Of a DNA stretch of 64,000 bases, positions 57,930 to 64,000 are shown piece by piece; the stretch's first letter is position 1, and each line of letters opens with the position of its first letter. A program made the position numbers and the translations under genes. The notes beneath the pieces are model-generated. The model saw nothing but the letters and a program-made list of their open reading frames with translations, did not search any database and was not told the origin of the DNA. Source of the stretch: Mucilaginibacter myungsuensis. Its GTDB lineage: Bacteria; Bacteroidota; Bacteroidia; Sphingobacteriales; Sphingobacteriaceae. Location of the stretch: positions 744,001 through 808,000 of the forward strand of contig NZ_JADFFL010000001.1 of assembly GCF_015222005.1 (NCBI RefSeq), in the 5' to 3' direction.

Positions 57930-59096
57930 ATGCTACACGATCCAAACCGCGTTTATGTATTTGACACCACCCTTCGCGATGGCGAGCAGGTGCCGGGCTG
58001 TCAATTGACGACCCCTGAAAAAGTAGAGATAGCCCGCGAGTTGGAATTGCTGGGCGTAGATATTATAGAGGCAGGCTTCCCGGTATCAAGCCCGGGCGAT
58101 TTCCAAAGTGTTGTGGAAATATCAAAAGCCGTGACCAACCCAACAGTTTGCGCGCTTACCCGTGCCAATAAAGGTGATATCGATGCCGCTGTTGAGGCAT
58201 TGAAATACGCTAAACACCCGCGTATCCACACGGGTATCGGCTCGTCTGATCAGCATATCCTGCACAAATTTAACAGCACACGCGAAGAGATTTTGGAGCG
58301 CGGCGTTGAGGCGGTGCGTTACGCCAAGAAGTTTGTAGAGGATATAGAATTTTACGCCGAAGATGCCGGTCGTGCTGATGTTGTATTTTTAGCGCAGATG
58401 GTAGAGGCGGTGATCGCTGCCGGTGCTACCGTGGTTAACATCCCGGATACTAACGGTTATTGCCTGCCGGACCAGTACGGTGCCAAGATCAAATTCCTGA
58501 AAGAGAACGTTAAGAATATCGATAAGGCCATCATTTCGGTGCATTGCCATAATGACCTTGGTTTGGCTACCGCTAACGCTGTTGCGGGTTTGCAAAATGG
58601 TGCACGTCAGATCGAAGGTACTATTAATGGTATTGGTGAACGTGCAGGTAACACCTCTATTGAGGAGGTTGTGATGATCCTGAAAACACACCAGGTCCTT
58701 GGTTTGCATACCAATATCAATGCTAAAAACTTTTACGAGTTAAGCCGCATGGTAAGCTCGCAAATGCGTATGCCGATACAAGCCAATAAGGCTATTGTGG
58801 GCGCCAATGCTTTCGCGCATTCATCTGGTATCCACCAGGATGGGTTCTTAAAGAACCGCGATAATTACGAGATCCTGCGCCCCGAGGATGTTGGTTTCCC
58901 AAGCGCGAGCATTGTGTTGACCGCCCGCAGTGGTCGCCATGCATTGAAGTTCCACTTAGAGCGTTTGGGCTTTACCTTAAGTAAGGACGAACTTGCTGAT
59001 GTTTACAAAAACTTTTTAAACCTTGCCGATGGCAAGCTGGATATAAACGATACCGATCTGCAGGGTTTAATGGCGTATCGTTTAGTGAAGAACTAA
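57930..59096 (+). CDS. leuA: 2-isopropylmalate synthase, short form
   Basis: 388 residues. [29 protein letters not shown] and [18 protein letters not shown] are the HMGL-like barrel motifs with the metal His pair. HSSGIHQDG follows. The roughly 120-residue C-terminal regulatory domain that binds leucine in longer LeuA is missing, so the enzyme may not be feedback-inhibited in the usual way. It overlaps ilvA by 1 nt (TAATG). Confidence 0.95.
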   Translation: MLHDPNRVYVFDTTLRDGEQVPGCQLTTPEKVEIARELELLGVDIIEAGFPVSSPGDFQSVVEISKAVTNPTVCALTRANKGDIDAAVEALKYAKHPRIHTGIGSSDQHILHKFNSTREEILERGVEAVRYAKKFVEDIEFYAEDAGRADVVFLAQMVEAVIAAGATVVNIPDTNGYCLPDQYGAKIKFLKENVKNIDKAIISVHCHNDLGLATANAVAGLQNGARQIEGTINGIGERAGNTSIEEVVMILKTHQVLGLHTNINAKNFYELSRMVSSQMRMPIQANKAIVGANAFAHSSGIHQDGFLKNRDNYEILRPEDVGFPSASIVLTARSGRHALKFHLERLGFTLSKDELADVYKNFLNLADGKLDINDTDLQGLMAYRLVKN

Positions 59097-60346
59097 TGAC
59101 TACAGAAACACAAACATTGCTCGATTTCGACGCGGCTTATGCCCGCTTAAAGGATGTAGTTAAACGCACACCGTTAATTTACAACGCAAGCCTTTCGGCA
59201 AAATACGAGTGTGATATTTACCTTAAACGCGAGGACCTGCAGATCGTACGCTCGTATAAATTACGTGGCGCCTACAACCTGGTAGATCAGCTGAGCGAGG
59301 AGCAATTGGCCAAAGGCGTGGTTTGCGCAAGCGCTGGTAACCATGCACAAGGTGTAGCTTTCTCTTGTAAAAAGAAAAATATCAAAGGCGTGATATTTAT
59401 GCCCGAGATAACCCCTAAGCAAAAGGTAAAGCAGACCGAAATGTTCGGCAACGGCAATGTAGAGCTAATGCTGACCGGCGATACTTTTGATGACTGCCTG
59501 CGCGAAGCTTTGGCTTACACCGCCGAGCACGGCATGACCTTCATCCCTCCTTTCGACGACTATCGCACGATCGAGGGACAAGGAACGGTTGGCGTAGAGA
59601 TATTGCAAGACCTCCCCGATCTGGATGTGATCATTATGCCGATCGGTGGCGGTGGTTTAGCGGCCGGTACAGGCACTTATCTAAAACAACAGAACCCTGA
59701 TATCAAACTGATCGGTGTAGAGCCGCAAGGCGCTCCATCCATGCTGACATCGATCACCAATGGCGAGAATACTGCCCTTACCGAGATAGACCGCTTTGTA
59801 GATGGCGCCGCTGTTAAGCGCGTCGGTGATAAAACCTTTGCGATCTGTAAGGAAATATTGGACGAGATGCTGACCGTTCCGGAAGGGAAGGTCTGCACCA
59901 CGATATTAAAGCTATACAACGAGGAAGCTATTGTAGTAGAGCCTGCCGGCGCATTATCGGTAACCGCTTTGGACGCTTGCCGCGAGCAGATCAAAGGCAA
60001 AAAGGTGGTCTGCATCATCAGCGGTGGCAATAATGATATCGACCGTATGGCCGAGATCAAAGAAAAATCCCTGCTGTACGAAGGTTTAAAGCACTACTTC
60101 ATTGTCACCTTCCCGCAACGCCCGGGTGCTTTGAAACTCTTTGTGAATAGCGTATTGAGCAAGACCGATGATATCACTCGTTTTGAGTTCATCAAAAAGA
60201 CCGAGAGGGAAAGCGGACCCGCTTTGGTAGGTATCGAACTAAAGTCGGCCGATGATTATGCCGGATTATTAGAACGCATGCAAGAGCACCGTTTTGGTGT
60301 GAAGATATTGAATGAGGATCCCACCTTGTTCGGGTATTTGGTGTAG
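59096..60346 (+). CDS. ilvA: Threonine ammonia-lyase, biosynthetic, single ACT-like domain
   Basis: 416 residues. KREDLQIVRSYKLRGAYN has the PLP Lys. SAGNHAQGVA and GGGGLAAGTG bind the cofactor phosphate. From about residue 335, HYFIVTFPQRPGALKLFVNSVLSKTDDITRFEFIKK is one ACT-like regulatory domain (E. coli IlvA has two). It makes 2-oxobutanoate for isoleucine. It is last in the cluster, followed by a strong terminator. Confidence 0.95.
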   Translation: MTTETQTLLDFDAAYARLKDVVKRTPLIYNASLSAKYECDIYLKREDLQIVRSYKLRGAYNLVDQLSEEQLAKGVVCASAGNHAQGVAFSCKKKNIKGVIFMPEITPKQKVKQTEMFGNGNVELMLTGDTFDDCLREALAYTAEHGMTFIPPFDDYRTIEGQGTVGVEILQDLPDLDVIIMPIGGGGLAAGTGTYLKQQNPDIKLIGVEPQGAPSMLTSITNGENTALTEIDRFVDGAAVKRVGDKTFAICKEILDEMLTVPEGKVCTTILKLYNEEAIVVEPAGALSVTALDACREQIKGKKVVCIISGGNNDIDRMAEIKEKSLLYEGLKHYFIVTFPQRPGALKLFVNSVLSKTDDITRFEFIKKTERESGPALVGIELKSADDYAGLLERMQEHRFGVKILNEDPTLFGYLV

Positions 60347-60383
60347 AACTTTCAACAAACTCAAAATAAATGAGATAGCAAAA

Positions 60384-60416
60384 AAAGCGCCGATAGGTCA
60401 TCCCGATCGGCGCTTT
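60384..60416. terminator. Bidirectional terminator ending the ilv-leu cluster
   Basis: AAAGCGCCGAT (60384-60394) and ATCGGCGCTTT (60406-60416) pair perfectly over 11 bp around an 11-nt loop, with an A-run on the left for the convergent DUF4199 gene. Confidence 0.88.
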
Positions 60417-60435
60417 CAATATTATCCGCAGCTGG

Positions 60436-60993
60436 TTAAACTGCCGGTTCTTGATAGTCGCTACCGTCAAATGGTTGCGGTTCTTTCTTTGTGAAGATAG
60501 ACGTGATCAAGCTGACAATTGCGCCAAAGATAGCCGAACCTACTGCCGCAAACAGAGCGAACATGGCCGGACTGGTCATTTTAGATGCCATCGACATTGC
60601 CTGGTCTATCTGCTCCTCGGACATGTTTTTTTCTTCCATGGCGGCACGTTGAGCATCCTGAACTTGAGTTATCATAGCTGGATTGATAAACGCAATGTAG
60701 ATATAGGTGAAGATACCGGTTAGCAGGCCAGTAAATACGGCGTACCTAAAACCGGATGAGAACGACTGACCGTAAGTAAGGCTATCGCCCAATAGCTTTC
60801 TGTACTCTAATTGCGTCAGCACCATAAAGGCAATGAACGGAATGTAAGTGATATACTTAGCAGGCGAGTTGACGTCAACCTTCATAAAGTCGAATAGCAA
60901 CGTAAAAACGATAGCTACACCTGTGTTGATCAGCGCCCACTTGGTGGCCACTTTTGTAGAGTTGGGTTTTGGAGCAAATGGGTCAGTTGTCAT
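60436..60993 (-). CDS. DUF4199 membrane protein
   Basis: 185 residues. Four hydrophobic segments (WALINTGVAIVFTLLFDFM, YITYIPFIAFMVL, AVFTGLLTGIFTYIYIAF, ALFAAVGSAIFGAIVSLITSIF) and YGQSFSSGFRYAVFTGL fit the DUF4199 family of Bacteroidota. Function unknown. It forms a minus-strand group with the acidic protein and the dihydroorotase-like gene upstream. Confidence 0.88.
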   Translation of the reverse strand: MTTDPFAPKPNSTKVATKWALINTGVAIVFTLLFDFMKVDVNSPAKYITYIPFIAFMVLTQLEYRKLLGDSLTYGQSFSSGFRYAVFTGLLTGIFTYIYIAFINPAMITQVQDAQRAAMEEKNMSEEQIDQAMSMASKMTSPAMFALFAAVGSAIFGAIVSLITSIFTKKEPQPFDGSDYQEPAV

Positions 60994-61013
60994 GATGATG
61001 TGTGTGTGTTTAG

Positions 61014-61676
61014 TTATTTATAGTTGATCAATATCTTATAAACAGCCATATCGAAAGTCCTGAATACGGCGTTGTCTGCCACGGCAGCTTCATCGTTCGA
61101 CTCAGGGTTTTGGAAGAATGCCATGATCGGGTAGAACAGATCTTTCAATTCGGTGTCATCAGGTAAGGTCTCGGCTACTTTACGTACTTCAGATAGCGGG
61201 CTATCCATCAAGATCTGGTTGGTGATCACTGGCTCATAGATGCTGTATTCATCCTGGAATTCATCGTCGTTAACCAATAAGAACTCGTTCAGGTAGTCGT
61301 CCAATTCAGGGTCGATCTCTTCGTCGATGCACTCGGTCAGATACAATAACAGGTTAAGCAATTCGGTACCGCGGTCGAGGGTGTCCTCTTCTATTTGCTC
61401 CCACTCCTCGCTGTCCAGGTAATCCTCTTCTAACTTCTTTGCATCAGCCGAGAAGAAGTTGATCATCAACAGGTCGAAGAATACTTCGCGCAGTTCTTCC
61501 AATTTTGGTTCATCATCAAAAATGGCATCCACATCGGCTACCTTTTCTAAAAAAGTTTTATCAGTGCCAAAGGCAGCGCTAAACTTGTCAATAAAAGGGA
61601 CCGCGTCGAACACGCCGTACACGGTGTGCGCATTTAAAGCATCGCTAATGGCGGTCTGGATCTTTGGATCTATCAT
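61014..61676 (-). CDS. Uncharacterised acidic cytosolic protein
   Basis: 220 residues, strongly acidic and helical (DYLDSEEWEQIEEDTLDRGTEL, ECIDEEIDPELDDYLNEF). It has no signal peptide, membrane segment or catalytic motif that I recognise. It lies 12 nt after the dihydroorotase-like gene and 20 nt before DUF4199, so it is co-transcribed with them. Confidence 0.75.
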   Translation of the reverse strand: MIDPKIQTAISDALNAHTVYGVFDAVPFIDKFSAAFGTDKTFLEKVADVDAIFDDEPKLEELREVFFDLLMINFFSADAKKLEEDYLDSEEWEQIEEDTLDRGTELLNLLLYLTECIDEEIDPELDDYLNEFLLVNDDEFQDEYSIYEPVITNQILMDSPLSEVRKVAETLPDDTELKDLFYPIMAFFQNPESNDEAAVADNAVFRTFDMAVYKILINYK

Positions 61677-61688
61677 GTTTTTCTGTTA

Positions 61689-62939
61689 TTAAGATTTATA
61701 AACCTGGTTATTGTTACAAGTAAGTAACACTTTTCCTTTCAGGGTTTGCCCAAGGTACGGTGAATTGTACGACTTTGACAGATTATTTTGTTTGGTGAAT
61801 GTCCACTCGGCATCGGTATCAACTAATACTAAGTTGGCTTTTTGTTGTTCGGCGATCGAGGTTGCTTCTACCTTTAAAATACGGCGTGGGTTGACCGATA
61901 ATTTCTCAGCGATCTGCTCAAGCGACAGACCAGCTTTCAATAAATTTGGTAAGGCGGTCTGTAAAGCGATCATGCCAAATTCGGCTATCTCAAACTCCAC
62001 ATCCTTAAACTCCACCTCGTGCGGGGTGTGTTGGGTTACAATAGCGTCGATGGTTCCGTCTTTAACACCTGCTAACAGCGCATAAACATCGGCCTGCGTA
62101 CGCAATGGTGGTTTAACTTTATATTGGCTGTCAAAGCCCATTAAAACCTCGTCGGTCAAGGTCAAATTGTGCACGGCAACGTCAGCGGTAACTTTCAAAC
62201 CGTTCTTTTTAGCTTCACGGATCAGCTCTATCGAGCGCTTGGTAGAAATCGTGCTAAAGTGTATCGGCGAACCAGTATACTCTGCCAAATAAAGATCGCG
62301 GGCAACCATTAACTCTTCGGCTAAGGATGGGATACCTTTCATACCCAACATCGTACTTATCACGCCTTCGTGTACTTTTGCTTTACCGGCAATGGCGGTG
62401 TCTTCAGGATAAGAGAAGATCAACCCATCGAAGCCCTGGGCGTATAACAAAGCGCGCTCCATCAGGCCGGCATCCTGTACGGGATGGTTACCATCGGTAA
62501 AGGCTTTAGCGCCGCTCAGATGCATATCGTATAGTTCGGCAAGATCCTTGCCTTCGCGTTTTTGGGAAATGGTGCCTAACGGGTGGACCTCGACAAGGTT
62601 ACCTTTGGCTTTATTCACCAGGTATTCCACCTCAGTTTTAGAGTGGACAGGTTTCGCATTCGGTACTAAGGCCAATCCTGTAAAACCACCTGCGGCGGCG
62701 GCTTTGGTACCTGTTTCCAGGTCTTCTTTTGTTTCGTAACCTAACTCACCAATATTGCAATTCAGATCAAAAAAGCCGGGTAATGCATAAGCACCATTAG
62801 CGTCGAACACTTCGTGATCGCTGCTGATGGTGGTACCAATTTTAGTGATGATACCGTTCTCAATTAAAATATCGGCTTTTTGTTGATGGAACGGCGAGTT
62901 GGGATCAATGATGGTAGCTGAGGTAATAAGCAAATTCAT
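61689..62939 (-). CDS. Dihydroorotase homologue lacking the HxH metal site (PyrC'-like)
   Basis: 416 residues from the ATG at 62939 (an upstream TTG is open). The amidohydrolase barrel is complete: LPGFFDLNCNIGELGYETKEDL, AAAAGGFTGLALVPN, ITAD-type VTADVAVHNLTLTDE, QHTPHEVEFKDVEFEIAEFG. The first metal motif HxH is NCN (N60, N62), HHL is HNL, and DHAPH is QHTPH. Known inactive PyrC' proteins support aspartate transcarbamoylase in a complex; that role is possible here. A divergent amidohydrolase is the alternative. Confidence 0.85.
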   Translation of the reverse strand: MNLLITSATIIDPNSPFHQQKADILIENGIITKIGTTISSDHEVFDANGAYALPGFFDLNCNIGELGYETKEDLETGTKAAAAGGFTGLALVPNAKPVHSKTEVEYLVNKAKGNLVEVHPLGTISQKREGKDLAELYDMHLSGAKAFTDGNHPVQDAGLMERALLYAQGFDGLIFSYPEDTAIAGKAKVHEGVISTMLGMKGIPSLAEELMVARDLYLAEYTGSPIHFSTISTKRSIELIREAKKNGLKVTADVAVHNLTLTDEVLMGFDSQYKVKPPLRTQADVYALLAGVKDGTIDAIVTQHTPHEVEFKDVEFEIAEFGMIALQTALPNLLKAGLSLEQIAEKLSVNPRRILKVEATSIAEQQKANLVLVDTDAEWTFTKQNNLSKSYNSPYLGQTLKGKVLLTCNNNQVYKS

Positions 62940-62969
62940 GGATAGTGCTTTATACCGCAAATGTAGCAA

Positions 62970-64000
62970 TTATGTGGTAACGGCAGCAACCTGCCTGTCA
63001 ACTTTATAAAAGCGCACCAGCAATATCTCTATAGCGATGCACACCAGCGCCAACACCACGAACAACTTCCACAATTGCAGGCCGATGTTGATATTGTTCA
63101 GCTCGCTCTTTAACGATGGTGTAGCGGCATTGATAAAATTCCCACCCGGGGCCATGGTTTTCAATTGGGTTTCGGTCAGATAACTCATGTCCGATTCGCG
63201 GCGGTTGTCGTTAAAAGCGATCACGCTTAATACGCTATCTTGCTTTTTAAGTTCGTAGTTACCTGTCTCTTTTAACTGATCTGAGATGTACAATAAGGTA
63301 CTTCCCTCCTGTGTGCGTGCATCAGGGATGATGCTATTGCTGCCTTTCACCAACTTCAAAACCTGTTTCTCGTTCAGTTGAATTGGTGGCGCTTCAATGA
63401 TCTCGTCCTTGCCTACCGAATAAAATAAAGGCTGATTATGCCCGCTCAACAAAGTAATGCGGAACAATATCGGCAACAACATCGCGTGCCTTGGCAGGTT
63501 GCTGAACTCCTCATCTAACGGAACAGCCGAAACATACACCTGCCCTGCCCCGCTTTTGTAAGACGCAAAGAACGGTTGGTTACCCGCCATGCTCATGATA
63601 TTTTCGCTGATGCTTTGGGTAGGTTGGGTCAGTTGATAATATTTTTTTACTACCGGCAGATCAGGGTTCTCAAGCAGTTGCTCAAATACGTTCTTAAAGA
63701 TCTTGCTTTGGACATTTAAAGACGATACTTTGGTAGCCTCCGCCATCAGCTTACTTGGATAAGCAGCGCGCAAAGGCTGTAACAACGCTTTGTAAGTATT
63801 TAGGTCAGCATCGGCAGATTGGAAAACCACCAACGAGCCACCTTTATCTACATAAACTTTTAATTGTTGGGCTAAACCTGCTGATACTGCTTTGACGTCG
63901 CTCAAAACTACCAATGGGTAAGTGCTTAATCTGGCATAGTCAACATTGCCATCCTGTGTATTATTCACCACAAAGAACTTATCGGTAGCGAAGGCTGCTT
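62970..64000 (-). CDS. BatA-type membrane protein, C-terminal part (5' end outside window)
   Basis: The frame stays open to the window edge, so only the last 343 residues or so are seen. VVLSDVKAVSAGLAQQLKVYVDKGGSLVVF is a von Willebrand/glutamine-amidotransferase-like segment. A beta-rich region follows, and LWKLFVVLALVCIAIEILLVRFY near the end is a transmembrane helix. Bacteroidota proteins with an N-terminal BatA domain of this size often precede a dihydroorotase-like gene, as here. The BatA domain itself would lie beyond the window. Confidence 0.72.
   Translation of the reverse strand, partial: AAFATDKFFVVNNTQDGNVDYARLSTYPLVVLSDVKAVSAGLAQQLKVYVDKGGSLVVFQSADADLNTYKALLQPLRAAYPSKLMAEATKVSSLNVQSKIFKNVFEQLLENPDLPVVKKYYQLTQPTQSISENIMSMAGNQPFFASYKSGAGQVYVSAVPLDEEFSNLPRHAMLLPILFRITLLSGHNQPLFYSVGKDEIIEAPPIQLNEKQVLKLVKGSNSIIPDARTQEGSTLLYISDQLKETGNYELKKQDSVLSVIAFNDNRRESDMSYLTETQLKTMAPGGNFINAATPSLKSELNNINIGLQLWKLFVVLALVCIAIEILLVRFYKVDRQVAAVTT

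Overview
The window looks like a Bacteroidota chromosome, most likely a Sphingobacteriaceae member close to Mucilaginibacter or Pedobacter. The evidence is TAnnTTTG-type promoter boxes, weak Shine-Dalgarno signals, PorP/SprF and CHU_C (type IX secretion) proteins, GH106/GH43/GH2 glycosidases, and a short AtpC. No plasmid, phage or rRNA signal was seen, and one tRNA (Arg, ACG) was found.

Layout. (1) 1-10610, minus strand: the 5' part of a giant secreted protein with two novel-looking beta modules at the N-terminus, then about 31 Ig-like repeats broken up by three more modules, and an FN3-like domain at the window edge. Divergent from it is a STAND-like NTPase with a small N-terminal putative DNA-binding domain (10883-13444). 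Next comes a minus-strand operon (18228 to 13773) that looks like a split paralogue of the giant protein: a module+Ig protein, an Ig protein, an Ig-DUF11-CHU_C protein and a PorP/SprF protein. Dense TGTTCA/TGAACA hexamers lie upstream of both adhesin units, which suggests a shared regulator. (2) 18.9-27.1 kb: small genes (histone-H1-like tail protein, DinB, GH25 lysozyme, two small proteins), a membrane O-acyltransferase pair, a GT39-like glycosyltransferase, a PI-PLC/GDPD-like phosphodiesterase and a DUF418 protein. (3) 27.1-36.2 kb: a carbohydrate locus with GH106 plus a sugar isomerase in a tight operon, a GH43-like protein and a GH2 enzyme, with an unusual multi-hairpin element between the last two. 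(4) 36.2-45.1 kb: housekeeping genes (obgE, adk, tRNA-Arg, peroxiredoxin, quinone oxidoreductase, TPM protein, SGNH lipoprotein, atpD-atpC). (5) 45.4-47.2 kb: a ParE/RelE toxin-antitoxin pair and a Fic protein with a small partner. (6) 47.6-60.3 kb: a complete branched-chain amino acid cluster, ilvD-ilvB-ilvN-ilvC-leuC-(ABM)-leuD-leuB-(Tam-like methyltransferase)-leuA-ilvA. (7) 60.4-64 kb: DUF4199, an acidic protein, a dihydroorotase homologue lacking the HxH metal site, and a partial BatA-type membrane protein.

The most unusual signal is in the spacers. Most junctions of the ilv-leu cluster, and those around obgE/adk and atpD/atpC, carry short imperfect arrays with a strict 7-nt period (8-nt in one case). 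Each has its own sequence word, often as an inverted pair, and one ends 1 nt before the leuA start codon. Other junctions carry GTCATTGCGAGG...AATGAC palindromic repeats instead. I know of no description of the heptad arrays in this phylum. The split Ig-chain operon with its STAND regulator and TGTTCA clusters is the second candidate system.
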